DNA from: Pseudomonadales bacterium
GTDB taxonomy: Bacteria > Pseudomonadota > Gammaproteobacteria > Pseudomonadales > Azotimanducaceae
Length of the DNA stretch: 64,000 bases
Assembly (NCBI GenBank): GCA_019634925.1
Contig: JAHCAL010000005.1
Location: 1 to 64,000 of the forward strand
Direction: 5' to 3'
Shown here: positions 33,235 to 42,900 of the stretch, in pieces
Layout of the letters: every line of letters begins with the position of its first letter
Numbering within the stretch: position 1 is the first letter of the stretch
Program-made: the position numbers and the translations under genes
Notes under the pieces: model-generated
The model's input: the letters and a program-made list of their open reading frames with translations, nothing else
Database searches by the model: none
Told to the model about the DNA's origin: nothing

Positions 33235-33324
33235 TTGGGGTCGGAGTAAAATCTCGCGCGGGCTGGACCGCAACGCCGACCGGCGTTGCGGTCCAGCCCG
33301 CGCGAGATTTTACTCCGACCCCAA
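33235..33324. repeat. Long palindromic element PAL4
   Basis: Perfect 44-base arms (33235-33278 and 33281-33324) with only AC between them. Ends TTGGGGTCGGAGTAAAAT; flank GATGGGACAG on the left. The right arm supplies the stop of the SMP-30 gene (minus strand). The left side lies just before the hydrolase ribosome binding site, so a transcript crossing it would form a strong hairpin between the two genes. Confidence 0.96.
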
Positions 33325-34233
33325 AAAATTGAGCGGCAGGCCAGGCCGCGACCAGGGCAGGGCGACCAGCTTGCCCACGGACGACAGCGTCACGTACGCC
33401 GTGCGCAGCCCCGGCCCGCCGAAGCAGATGTTGGTGGTCAGCACGTCCGGCATCGGCACGAACTCCGGCGCGCCGCCGCGCGGCTTCAGGATCGTGATGC
33501 CGCCGTCGACGATGGTGGCAACACAGACGTTGCCGTCCGCGTCGACCGCAAGCGAGTCGAAGAAGAAATACCCCGGCCGGCCCTCGATCAGGCGCCCGCC
33601 ATCCGGCTTGGTGCGCCGCTCGCGCCGCACGCGCCCGGGGCCGTCGAGCTCGTAGGCCCACAGGCGCCCCGTGGTGGTCTCCGCCACGTAGAGTTCGTCC
33701 TCGTCCGGCGACAGGCCGATGCCGTTCGGGCCCTCGAGCGGGAAGATCACTTCCTCGATGTGCGAGCCGTCGGCGCGCGCGTAGAACACGCCGGTACGGT
33801 CGCGCTCGCGCGCGCGGGTCTTGCCGTGGTCGGTAAACCAGAAGCCGCCGGTCCGGTCGAACACGAGGTCGTTGGGCCCGCGCAGCTGACGGCGTTCGCA
33901 GTGGGTGTAGAGCGTGGTGACCTTGCCGGTGGTTAGATCCACCTTCTCGATGCGCCCGCCGCGATACTCGTCCGGCTCCTCGCCCGGGAACAGCCGGCCG
34001 CCGGCCTCGATCCACTTGAAGCCGCCGTTGTTGCAGACGTAGCAGGCCCCGTCCGGACCGATGGCGGCGCCGTTCGGACCGCCGCCGAGGTTTGCGACCA
34101 CCTCGACCCGCCCGTCGCGAACCCGGCTCAAGGTGCCCCGTGCGATCTCGACCACGAGCACGCTGCCGTCCGGCATCGCGATCGGGCCTTCCGGAAAACG
34201 CAGCCCCTCGGCCAGCACCGTGAGTTCGCTCAT
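33310..34233 (-). CDS. SMP-30/gluconolactonase family protein, tail encoded by PAL4
   Basis: A 307-residue six-bladed propeller lactonase. Metal-ligand and family motifs: GLRFPEGPIAMPDGS (Glu), LRGPNDLVFDRTGGFWFTDHG (Asn) and GIGLSPDEDELYVAETTTG (Asp). It hydrolyses sugar or other lactones; the adjacent alpha/beta hydrolase on the same strand suggests a small catabolic pair. The final residues LGSE and the stop belong to PAL4. Confidence 0.88.
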   Translation of the reverse strand: MSELTVLAEGLRFPEGPIAMPDGSVLVVEIARGTLSRVRDGRVEVVANLGGGPNGAAIGPDGACYVCNNGGFKWIEAGGRLFPGEEPDEYRGGRIEKVDLTTGKVTTLYTHCERRQLRGPNDLVFDRTGGFWFTDHGKTRARERDRTGVFYARADGSHIEEVIFPLEGPNGIGLSPDEDELYVAETTTGRLWAYELDGPGRVRRERRTKPDGGRLIEGRPGYFFFDSLAVDADGNVCVATIVDGGITILKPRGGAPEFVPMPDVLTTNICFGGPGLRTAYVTLSSVGKLVALPWSRPGLPLNFLGSE

Positions 34234-34419
34234 TCCGCCCTCCGTGATATGTTGCGGCCGCCGTGACCGGACCGTGGCCGCATTCTAAGCGGTCGCCACC
34301 TGGCCGGCACAACCGGCGCGCCGCGCGAGGCTCGCCCTGATGTGCAAAGGGATCCGCACAGGGGTCTGCAAATAAATCCGCAAGTCGATTCGCCATCGGA
34401 TATCGGGAGGAACCGGAAC

Positions 34420-34773
34420 ATGTTCGAGCACCAACTCCAGCCCGGCCAGCACGCGATGCTGCGCAGCCTCGTCGCAGGACTCCTGATCGGCCTCCTGGCC
34501 GTAGGCACTGGCTGCGCGGCCTACCGCGAGGGCGGCAGCCGTACCGCCGGCGAAGTGGCCGACGACGTCGCCATCCAGACCGCGGTGCGCGCGCGTCTGC
34601 TGGCCGACCCGGACGTGAAGAGCCTGCAGATCGGTGTCGAGGTCTACCGGGCGGTCGTCACCCTGAATGGGCGGGTACCAAACGAGACCGCCCGACGCCA
34701 CGTGATCGCCGTGGCGCAGGACGTCAAGGGCGTCACCCAGGTGGAAGATCGTCTGACAATTGTTACCGAATGA
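34420..34773 (+). CDS. BON-domain lipoprotein
   Basis: 117 residues. A hydrophobic signal (LRSLVAGLLIGLLAVGTGC) ends in a Cys that is a plausible lipidation site, although the lipobox is not ideal. One BON domain follows (DDVAIQTAVRARLLADPDVKSLQIGVEV, VVTLNGRVPNETARRHVIAVAQDV), as in OsmY/DolP-like envelope proteins. Ribosome binding site GGGAGG nine bases upstream. Probably an outer-membrane or periplasmic stress factor. Confidence 0.85.
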   Translation: MFEHQLQPGQHAMLRSLVAGLLIGLLAVGTGCAAYREGGSRTAGEVADDVAIQTAVRARLLADPDVKSLQIGVEVYRAVVTLNGRVPNETARRHVIAVAQDVKGVTQVEDRLTIVTE

Positions 34774-34799
34774 CCCAAGCCATGGCGCGCTGCACCGTA

Positions 34800-34975
34800 A
34801 TTATGCACATTCGCGGTGGTGCCCTTGTCGTGGTCGTGTGAAAAGCAATGTTAGAAATTTCGATCATAACCCGCTGATTCAAAACACTTTATTCCACCAG
34901 AAGCGGCTCGGTTGTCGGCTCCGTGACGATTTTGTGATACTCGTTCAGGTTTCGTCCACAGAGTTATCCACAGGG
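34800..34975. other. AT-rich convergent spacer with DnaA boxes
   Basis: Between the stops of the BON gene and hemF. The stretch from about 34835 to 34910 is visibly AT-rich for this genome. A perfect DnaA box TTATCCACA is at 34964-34972, and a near match TCGTCCACA at 34952-34960. No ORF or clear promoter. It may be a DnaA-titration or regulatory site; the usual oriC neighbours are absent. Confidence 0.45.
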
Positions 34976-34988
34976 CCGGGTCCGCGCG

Positions 34989-35885
34989 TCAGACCCAATC
35001 CCGTGGCGGCAGGAAGTCGGTGTAGAGCTGTGCTTCCGGCGATCCCGGCGCCGGCTGGTGGTTGTATTTCCACTTCACCAGCGGCGGCAGCGAGGCCAGC
35101 ACCGACTCGACCCGGCGTCCGCTCTGCAGCCCGTATTTCGTACCCCGGTCGATCGCCAGGTTGAACTCGGCGTAGCGCCCGCGCCGGTACAGTTGCCAGT
35201 CGCGCTCCCGTTCGCCGTAGGCCGTGTCGATGCGCCGGCGCAGGATCGGTTCGTAGGCGGGCAGGAAGTGGTCGCCCACCGAGCGGGTGAACGCGAACGC
35301 GGCGTCGAACCCGCCTTCCGTCCAGTCGTCGTAGAACACGCCGCCGATCCCCCGGCACTCCTGGCGGTGGGGCAGGTAGAAATACTCGTCGCAGGCGCGC
35401 TTCAGCGGCGGGTAGTGCGCACCGGTCGCGTCGCGCGCGGTGCGGTGCCAGTGCACGGCGTCCGCCTCGAACCCGTAGTACGGGGTCAGGTCGAAGCCGC
35501 CGCCGAAATACCACACGGGGCTCTCCGCCTCGACCAGGAAGAAGCGCAGGTTCGCGTGGGTGGTCGGCGCATAGGGGTTGCGCGGGTGCACGATGAGCGA
35601 GATCGCCGCCGCCTGGAAGCCGTGGCCGGCGAGTTCCGGGTTGCGCTCGGTCGCGGCCGGGGGCAGCGACGGCCCGCGGCTGTGCGTGAACTGCACGGCG
35701 GCTTTCTCGATGTGCCGGCCGTCCTCGAGCACGCGCGGCCGCGACAGCGTCCCGCCCGGTCCGGGGACTTCCTCGCGCAGAAACCGGGTCTGGCCGTCGA
35801 CCGCTTCGAGGGCCGCGACGATGCGGTCCTGCAGGTTCATGAAGTAGTCGCGTACCGGCGACATGGCGGCTGGCGTGGTGGTCAT
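34989..35885 (-). CDS. hemF: Oxygen-dependent coproporphyrinogen III oxidase
   Basis: 298 residues (E. coli 299); aerobic heme synthesis step to protoporphyrinogen IX. Motifs: SRGPSLPPAATERNPELAGHGF, ISLIVHPRNPYAPTTHANLRFF, WYFGGGFDLTPYYGF and YEPILRRRIDTAYGERERDWQLYRRGRYAEFNL. ATG 35885 gives the family length; 35945 would add 20 residues without a ribosome binding site. Confidence 0.96.
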   Translation of the reverse strand: MTTTPAAMSPVRDYFMNLQDRIVAALEAVDGQTRFLREEVPGPGGTLSRPRVLEDGRHIEKAAVQFTHSRGPSLPPAATERNPELAGHGFQAAAISLIVHPRNPYAPTTHANLRFFLVEAESPVWYFGGGFDLTPYYGFEADAVHWHRTARDATGAHYPPLKRACDEYFYLPHRQECRGIGGVFYDDWTEGGFDAAFAFTRSVGDHFLPAYEPILRRRIDTAYGERERDWQLYRRGRYAEFNLAIDRGTKYGLQSGRRVESVLASLPPLVKWKYNHQPAPGSPEAQLYTDFLPPRDWV

Positions 35886-35929
35886 GCAGCGGGGTCCGTC
35901 GATGAGGATGGCCGGCATTATGCCGCGCG

Positions 35930-36000
35930 TTGTGAGCCGAGGCACGGCGGGGCTACACTCCCGGCCGCATCAATTGGCCGCATCAATTGGCCGCATCAGG
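35930..36000 (+). promoter_or_regulatory. Promoter and 13-base repeat before the HMG-CoA-synthase-like gene
   Basis: TTGTGA (35930-35935) and TACACT (35954-35959) are 18 bases apart and form a plausible sigma-70 promoter. Directly downstream, GGCCGCATCAATT repeats twice with a third partial copy (35963-36000), followed by GGGGAG. Confidence 0.55.
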
Positions 36001-36012
36001 GGAGAGCCACGC

Positions 36013-37524
36013 GTGGTCGGAATCACTGCCTTCGGCGGCTACGTGCCGCGCCTGCGGCTCGCGCGCCAGGCCATCGTCGCCGCCCACGTCTGGGCCGATC
36101 CGGGCCTCGCCGGCAAGGCGAAAGGCGCGCGCAGCATGTGTAACTGGGACGAGGACGCGGTGACCATGGCGGTGGAGGCCGCGCGCAACTGCCTGAACGC
36201 GCGCGCCGCGTGGCGCGGGCAGACGCCCGCTGCCGTCGCCGACCCCGAACACGCGCCCGGCGCGGTCTTCCTCGCCACCACCACCGCGCCGTTCGCCGAC
36301 CGGCAGAACGCCGGTATCGTGAGCGGCGCGCTGGGCCTGCCGGAATCGATCGCCACACTCGACGTCACCGGCAGCCAGAAAGCCGGCACCGGCGCGTTGC
36401 TGCAGGCGTTCGGCGCGGTCGCGGGCGGCCTGCACGGCGACGTGCTCGTGGCCGCGAGCGATCACCGCTCGAGCAAGGCGGCGAGCCCCGGCGAACTCGC
36501 GTTCGGTGACGGCGCGGTCGCCTTCACGGTGGGCGCCGGGGACACGCTGGTCGACTTCGTGGCGGCCGAGAGCGCCAGCGTCGACTTCATCGATCACTTC
36601 AGGCCCGCCACGGAACGTTTTGATTACACGTGGGAAGAGCGCTGGATCCGCGACGAGGGGCTGACCGGCATCGTGCCGCCCGTGATCGCGCGGCTGCTGG
36701 CCCGGGCCGGCATCGAAGCGGGCCAGATCGCGCATTTCGTCATGTCGAGCACCATCGCCCGGGCGGTCGACGGGATCGCGAAACAGTGCGGGATCGCGGC
36801 CGCCGCGCTCTGCCCGGACCTCGCCGGGGAACTCGGCGAAACCGGCACCGCGCACCCGCTGGTGATGCTCGCGCACGCACTCGAAACCCGCGTGCAGCCG
36901 GGCGACTACGTGCTGGTGGTCGGCTTCGGCCAGGGCTGCGACGCGATCCTGCTGCGCGCGACGGACCGCCTGCCGGCCTGGACCGCGGGCGCCGGGGCCG
37001 GCGCCGGCGTGCTGGCTGCACTCGCGAAGGGCACGCCGGAGACCAACTATCAGAAATTCCTCGCCTTCAATGACCTCGTGACCCTCGAAAAGGGCATGCG
37101 TGCCGAGAAGGACGACTACAAGACCGCGCTCACGGTCACCTACCGCAAGCGCGACATGCTGACGGGCCTGATCGGCGGGCGTTGCACGCAGTGCGGGACG
37201 ATCCAGTTCCCGCGCACCGACGTCTGCGTGAACCCGCAGTGCCGGGCCACCGGTACCCAGGAACCGCATCCGTTCCGTGAGGAACCGGCGAGCATCCTGA
37301 CCTGGTCGGCGGACTACCTGACCTATACGGCCGATCCGCCCTCGCACTACGGCATGATCACGTTCACCAACGGCGGCCGCTTCATGACCGATTTCACCGA
37401 TGTTAAGGTGGGCGACATCGAGGTCGGCATGGCGGTGCGGATGATGTTCCGCATCAAGTCGGTCGACAGCATCCGTGGCTTCGTCCGTTACTTCTGGAAA
37501 GCGGTTCCGGTCCGCGCGTCCTGA
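36013..37524 (+). CDS. HMG-CoA-synthase-like protein fused to DUF35 zinc ribbon/OB fold; catalytic Cys replaced by Gln
   Basis: 503 residues from GTG 36013 with GGGGAG upstream. Residues 1-350 are a thiolase-fold HMG-CoA synthase-like domain. Residues about 385-500 form a zinc ribbon (CTQC...CVNPQC) and OB fold of the DUF35 type. Archaea encode HMG-CoA synthase, thiolase and DUF35 as a complex; here two are fused and the thiolase gene is next. Where archaeal enzymes have CKAGT, this has QKAGT (Gln122), so ordinary condensation through an acyl-Cys is not expected. A decarboxylase-like or scaffolding role is possible. Confidence 0.8.
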   Translation: MVGITAFGGYVPRLRLARQAIVAAHVWADPGLAGKAKGARSMCNWDEDAVTMAVEAARNCLNARAAWRGQTPAAVADPEHAPGAVFLATTTAPFADRQNAGIVSGALGLPESIATLDVTGSQKAGTGALLQAFGAVAGGLHGDVLVAASDHRSSKAASPGELAFGDGAVAFTVGAGDTLVDFVAAESASVDFIDHFRPATERFDYTWEERWIRDEGLTGIVPPVIARLLARAGIEAGQIAHFVMSSTIARAVDGIAKQCGIAAAALCPDLAGELGETGTAHPLVMLAHALETRVQPGDYVLVVGFGQGCDAILLRATDRLPAWTAGAGAGAGVLAALAKGTPETNYQKFLAFNDLVTLEKGMRAEKDDYKTALTVTYRKRDMLTGLIGGRCTQCGTIQFPRTDVCVNPQCRATGTQEPHPFREEPASILTWSADYLTYTADPPSHYGMITFTNGGRFMTDFTDVKVGDIEVGMAVRMMFRIKSVDSIRGFVRYFWKAVPVRAS

Positions 37525-37558
37525 GCAACTTCACCGAGATCACCGAGAGGAATTCACC

Positions 37559-38761
37559 ATGGCATCCGGCATCAAGGACAAGGTCGCGATTCTCGGCATG
37601 GGCTGTTCGCGCTTCGGCGAGCGCTGGGAGTCCGGCGCCGAAGAACTGATGGTCGAGGCGTTCGACGAGGCGCTGGCCGACGCCGGCATCGACGTGACCC
37701 AGATCGACGCCGCGTGGCTGTCGACCCACTACCAGGAGATCAGCGTCGGCAAGGGCGGCCTGCCGCTCTCCATCGCGCTGCGCCTGCCGAACATCGCCGT
37801 ATCGCGGGTCGAGAACTTCTGCGCCTCCGGGTCGGATGCTTTCCGGGGCGCCGTGTACGCGGTGGCTTCGGGCGCCTGCGACATCGCGCTCGCGGTCGGC
37901 GTCGAAAAACTCAAGGACACCGGCTACGGCGGCCTGCCCGGCAGCCTCGGCGGGACGCTGAACCCGCAGTGGGCGGCGAACGGCTCCGCGCCGGGCAACT
38001 TCGCCCAGCTCGCGAGCGCCTACCGGGCCAAGCACAAGGTGAGCCGCGAGGACCTGAAACGGGCCATCGCGCACATCTCGGTCAAGAGCCACGCCAACGG
38101 CGCGAAGAACACCAAGGCGCACCTGCAGAAGCCGGTCACCGAGGAACAGGTGCTGAACGCGCCGCTGATCGCGGATCCGCTGGGACTGTTCGACTGCTGC
38201 GGCGTCTCCGACGGCGCGGCCGCAGCCATCGTCACCACCCCGGAGATCGCGAGGCAGCTCGGCAAGCACGACATCGTGACGGTCAAGGCGCTGCAGCTCT
38301 CGCTCTCCAACGGTTCCGAATCCGGCCACAACAGCTGGGACGGCAGCTACTTCCACACCACGCGCATCGCGGCGGCCAAGGCGTACAAGGAAGCCGGCAT
38401 CACGAAACCGCGCGAACAGGTCAGCATGTTCGAGTGCCACGACTGCTTCTCGATCACCGAACTCGTGACCATGGAAGACCTGCAGCTATCGGCCGAAGGC
38501 GGCGCGATCCGCGACGTCATGGTCGGCTTCTACGATGCCGATGGGCAGATACCCTGTCAGATCGACGGCGGGCTCAAGTGTTTCGGACACCCGATCGGGG
38601 CGTCGGGGATCCGCATGCTCTACGAGATGTACCTGCAGCTCACCGGCCGCGCCGGCCCGCGCCAGCTGCCGAAACCGAGCATCGGCATGACCCACAACCT
38701 CGGCGGGTCGCCGGTGTCGAACGTGGCGGCGGTGTGCATCGTCGGGGCGCTTGCAAACTGA
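37559..38761 (+). CDS. Thiolase (acetyl-CoA acetyltransferase, SCP-x-like)
   Basis: 400 residues. Nucleophile Cys88 in VENFCASGSDAF, FECHDCFSITEL, and the second catalytic segment GGLKCFGHPIGASG (Cys341, His344) are all present, so it should be active. It follows the HMG-CoA-synthase-like/DUF35 fusion by 34 bases and probably forms a complex with it, with the DUF35 part providing the CoA-binding bridge as in archaeal and BbsAB-type thiolase complexes. Physiological substrate unknown. Confidence 0.87.
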   Translation: MASGIKDKVAILGMGCSRFGERWESGAEELMVEAFDEALADAGIDVTQIDAAWLSTHYQEISVGKGGLPLSIALRLPNIAVSRVENFCASGSDAFRGAVYAVASGACDIALAVGVEKLKDTGYGGLPGSLGGTLNPQWAANGSAPGNFAQLASAYRAKHKVSREDLKRAIAHISVKSHANGAKNTKAHLQKPVTEEQVLNAPLIADPLGLFDCCGVSDGAAAAIVTTPEIARQLGKHDIVTVKALQLSLSNGSESGHNSWDGSYFHTTRIAAAKAYKEAGITKPREQVSMFECHDCFSITELVTMEDLQLSAEGGAIRDVMVGFYDADGQIPCQIDGGLKCFGHPIGASGIRMLYEMYLQLTGRAGPRQLPKPSIGMTHNLGGSPVSNVAAVCIVGALAN

Positions 38762-38835
38762 TACATCCTGCTCCTTCAGAACGGGCGCGCCGTGGGCTAG
38801 CTTGACGGTCGTACAGCAGGCGACCGGGGCAATTC

Positions 38836-39927
38836 GTGCAGCTCATACTCGAGGACGGCACCACGTTCGAGGGCGCCAGTTTCGGCGCGGCCGAGGCCGT
38901 GGCGGGGGAGGTCGTCTTCAACACCGGCATGGCCGGCTACATAGAGACGCTCACCGATCCCTCCTACCGCGGCCAGATCCTGGTCATGACCTATCCGCTG
39001 GTCGGCAACTACGGCGTGCCGGCGCCGCGGCCGGACGGCTCGCTCGACGAGCCGTTCGAATCGGACCGCATCCAGGTGCAGGGCCTCGTGGTGCAGAACT
39101 ACGTGGACGACTTCAGCCATCACGCGGCGGACCGTTCGCTCGGTGAGTGGCTGCGCGCCGAAGGCGTGCCCGCGCTCACCGGCATCGACACCCGGGCGCT
39201 GACCCGCCACCTGCGCGCGGCCGGCACCATGAAGGGCAGGCTGGTGCCCGGTCCCGCGCACGGCGCCTGTGGTCAGCGTGAACCGCGCGCGGTGGACATG
39301 CGCAGCGAAGTGTTCCGGCTGGTGGCACCGGCCGACGTCACCCGTCACGGCGCCGGACCCTTGAGCGTCCTGCTGGTCGATTGCGGCGCCAAGGACAACA
39401 TCGTGCGCTCGCTGGTCAGGCGCAACGTGCGCGTGGTGCGGGTGCCCTGGCATCACGACCTGCTCCCGCATTACGAGCTTGCCGACGGCGTGCTGATCGG
39501 CAACGGGCCTGGCGATCCGAACGATCTCGACGACCTGGTGGTGCAGGTGCGCGCCATGCTCGACGCCGGCCGCAAACCGGTGATGGGCATCTGCCTCGGC
39601 AACCAGGTGCTGGCCCGGGCGGCGGGTGCGACCACCTACAAGCTGCCGTACGGCCATCGCGGCGTGAACCAGCCGGTCCAGGACCTGATCACCCGGCGCT
39701 GCTTCATCACCAGCCAGAACCACGGCTACGCAGTGGCGGACGATTCGCTGCCCGAGGACTGGGAGCCCTGGTTCGTGAACATCAACGACGGCAGCAACGA
39801 AGGCATCCGGCACAAGACCCGGCCGTACTTCAGCGTGCAGTTCCATCCCGAGGCGCGGCCCGGCCCGGAGGACACCGGCTACCTGTTCGACGAATTCATC
39901 CGCGCCGTGCGCATCCAGCGCGGCTGA
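38836..39927 (+). CDS. carA: Carbamoyl-phosphate synthase small subunit, non-enterobacterial type
   Basis: 363 residues from GTG 38836; glutamine amidotransferase. N-terminal domain VFNTGMAGYIETLTDPSYRGQILVMTYPLVGNYGVP; class I triad Cys253 (MGICLGNQ), then His and Glu in FHPEARPGPE. GNQ instead of the usual GHQ, and GATTYKLPYGHRGVNQPV, look more like Bacteroidetes and eukaryotic CPS than E. coli CarA. carB follows after 17 bases. Confidence 0.92.
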   Translation: MQLILEDGTTFEGASFGAAEAVAGEVVFNTGMAGYIETLTDPSYRGQILVMTYPLVGNYGVPAPRPDGSLDEPFESDRIQVQGLVVQNYVDDFSHHAADRSLGEWLRAEGVPALTGIDTRALTRHLRAAGTMKGRLVPGPAHGACGQREPRAVDMRSEVFRLVAPADVTRHGAGPLSVLLVDCGAKDNIVRSLVRRNVRVVRVPWHHDLLPHYELADGVLIGNGPGDPNDLDDLVVQVRAMLDAGRKPVMGICLGNQVLARAAGATTYKLPYGHRGVNQPVQDLITRRCFITSQNHGYAVADDSLPEDWEPWFVNINDGSNEGIRHKTRPYFSVQFHPEARPGPEDTGYLFDEFIRAVRIQRG

Positions 39928-39944
39928 CCGACGGGGTATCGATC

Positions 39945-42900
39945 ATGTATGGCGTTTACCTTCCGCAGAAACCGCGTCGGGTGCTGATCATCGGCTCCGG
40001 CGCGCTGCAGATCGGCCAGGCGGGCGAATTCGACTACTCCGGCTCGCAGGCCATCAAGGCGCTGCGCGAGGAGGGGATCCACACGGTACTGGTCAACCCC
40101 AACATCGCGACCATCCAGACCAGCGAAGGCCTGGCCGACCGGATCTACCTGAACGCGGTGACCCCGGAGTTCGTCGAGGAGATCATGGCGCGCGAGGACA
40201 TCGACGCGCTGCTGCTCTCGTTCGGCGGCCAGACCGCGCTCAACTGCGGCCTCGCGCTGCACGACAGCGGCGCCCTGGAGCGCCTCGGGGTGCGCGTGCT
40301 CGGCACGCCGATCGAGTCGATCCGCACTACCGAGGACCGGCAGCTGTTCAAGGACGCGCTCGCCGAGATCGGCGTGCTGAGCGCGCGCAGCCGCGCCTGC
40401 CGGACCATCGAGGACGCGCGCGCCGCCGCCCGCGAAATCGGTTTTCCGGTCATGCTGCGCGGCGGCTATGCGCTCGGCGGCAAGGGCAGCGGGATCGTCG
40501 AGAGCCCCGATGCGCTCGACGAGGCGCTGCGCCGGGCGTTCACCGGTGGCGTGCCGCAGGTGCTGGTCGAGGAATGCCTGCGCGGCTGGAAGGAAATCGA
40601 GTACGAGGTGGTGCGCGACGGCCGCGACAACTGCATCACCGTGTGCAACATGGAGAACTTCGACCCGCTTGGCATCCACACCGGCGAGTCGATCGTGGTG
40701 GCGCCGTCGCAGACCCTGAACGACGCTGAATACCAGATGCTGCGCACCATCGCGATCCGCGCCATCCGCCACCTCGGCATCATCGGCGAGTGCAACATCC
40801 AGTACGCGCTCGACCCGCTCAGCATGGACTACCGGGTGATCGAGGTGAACGCGCGGCTGTCGCGCTCGAGCGCGCTCGCGAGCAAGGCGACCGGTTATCC
40901 GCTCGCGTACGTCGCCGCCAAGATCGCCATCGGCTACGCGCTGCCGGAGATCCCGAACGGGATCACGCGGCGCACCACGGCGTTCTTCGAACCAGCGCTC
41001 GACTACATCGTCTGCAAGTTTCCGCGCTGGGACCTGACCAAGTTCGAAGGTGCCGCGGTCGAGATCGGCAGCGAAATGAAGAGCGTCGGTGAGGTCATGG
41101 CGATTGGGCGCACCTTCCCGGAAGTCATCCAGAAAGCGATCCGCATGCTCGACATCGGATTCGACGGACTGACCCCGGCGTCCTGCACCAACGACACCGA
41201 CGTCGAGCGCCTCGCGACCGCTACCCCGGACCGGATCTTCCGCATCGCCGGCGCGCTGGCGGCGGGCGAGCCGGTCGAGCGCATCCACGACGTGACGCGC
41301 ATCGATCCCTGGTTCCTGCACGGGCTCGCCGACATCGTGGCGCACCGCGGCCGCCTGATGGACGGCGACGAGCCGGACGCCGACACCCTGCGCGAGGCGA
41401 AACGGCTCGGCTTTTCGGACAAGTCGATCGACACGCTCGCCCGGCTCGAACGGGGTACCGCGCGGATCCTGCGTCAACGATATCGGATCCGCCCGCACCT
41501 GGCACAGATCGACACCATGGCCGCCGAATTCCCGGCGGAGACCAATTACCTGTACTCGACCTACCACGCGCAGGCCGACGACGTGCGGCCCTCGTCGCGC
41601 AAGAAGGTGATGGTGCTCGGCTCCGGCGTCTACCGGATCGGCTCCAGCGTCGAGTTCGACTGGTGCGCCGTCAACGCGGTAAAGGCCGCGGCCGAGCTCG
41701 GCTACGAGACCATCATGGTCAACTACAACCCGGAGACGGTCAGTACCGACTACGACATCTGCGACAAGCTGGTATTCGACGAGATCAGCTTCGAGAGCGT
41801 GCTCGAGATCTACGAACGCGAACGCCCCGACGGGGTGATCGTCAGCATGGGCGGGCAGGTGCCGAACAATCTCGCGCTGCGCCTGCACCAGGCCGGGGTC
41901 AACATCCTCGGCACACGGGCGGAAGACATCGACCGCGCCGAGGACCGCAGCAAGTTCAGCGCGCTGCTCGACACGCTCGGCATCGACCAGCCGCGCTGGT
42001 CGCTGATCGAGAACATGGCCGACGCCGAGGCGATCGTTGCGCGGCTCGGCGGCTACCCGGTACTGGTGCGGCCGAGCTACGTGCTCTCCGGCGCCGCCAT
42101 GAGCGTGGCGCACGAGGTGAACGAACTGCAGCGTATCCTCGAGCGTGCGAAGGACGTATCCCCCGAGCATCCGGTGGTGGTCTCCAAGTTCGAGACCCAC
42201 GCGCGCGAGGTCGAGATCGACGCGGTGGCCGACGAGGGCAAGCTGGTCCTGTGGTCGATCAGCGAACACGTCGAGGACGCCGGCGTGCACAGCGGTGACG
42301 CCACGCTCGTGCTGCCGCCGCAGACGCTGTACATCGCGACGATACGACGGGTCCGGCAGATCGCGGCCCAGGTCGCGGAAGCGCTGCGCATCACCGGGCC
42401 GTTCAACATGCAGTTCCTGGCCAAGCACAACGCGGTCAAGGTGATCGAGTGCAACCTGCGCGCCTCGCGCAGCTTCCCGTTCGTCTCCAAGGTCACCAAC
42501 GCCAACTACGCCGCGGAGGCCACCCGACGCATGCTGGGCGTGCGCCGGCCGGTCCGCAACGAAAGCCTCGAGCTCGACTACGTGGGCGTGAAGGTGCCGA
42601 TGTTCTCGTTCTCGCGCCTGGTCGGCGCCGACCCGCTGCTCGGCGTCGAGATGGCGAGCACGGGCGAGGTCGGCTGCATCGGCCAGAACCTGCACGAAGC
42701 GCTGCTGCACGGCCTGCTGGCGACCGGGTTCCGGCTGCCGAGGCAAGGCGTGCTGCTCTCGCTCGGGCCCTGGGAGGACAAGTTCTGGTTCACCAACGAG
42801 GCGCGCGTGCTGGCGGACGAGCTGGGGCTCGCCCTGTACGCCACCGCCGGCACCGCGCGCATGCTGCGTGACGTCGGCATTCGCTGCACCGAGGTCGGCA

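Noticed and set aside
32441..34396. 651-residue minus-strand ORF spanning the SMP-30 gene, PAL4 and the hydrolase
   Set aside because: The upstream part is an out-of-frame shadow of the SMP-30 gene; only the last 255 codons from ATG 33208 code.
34800..34975. Chromosome origin oriC
   Set aside because: Only one perfect and one near DnaA box, and no dnaA, dnaN, gyrB, rpmH or gidA near.
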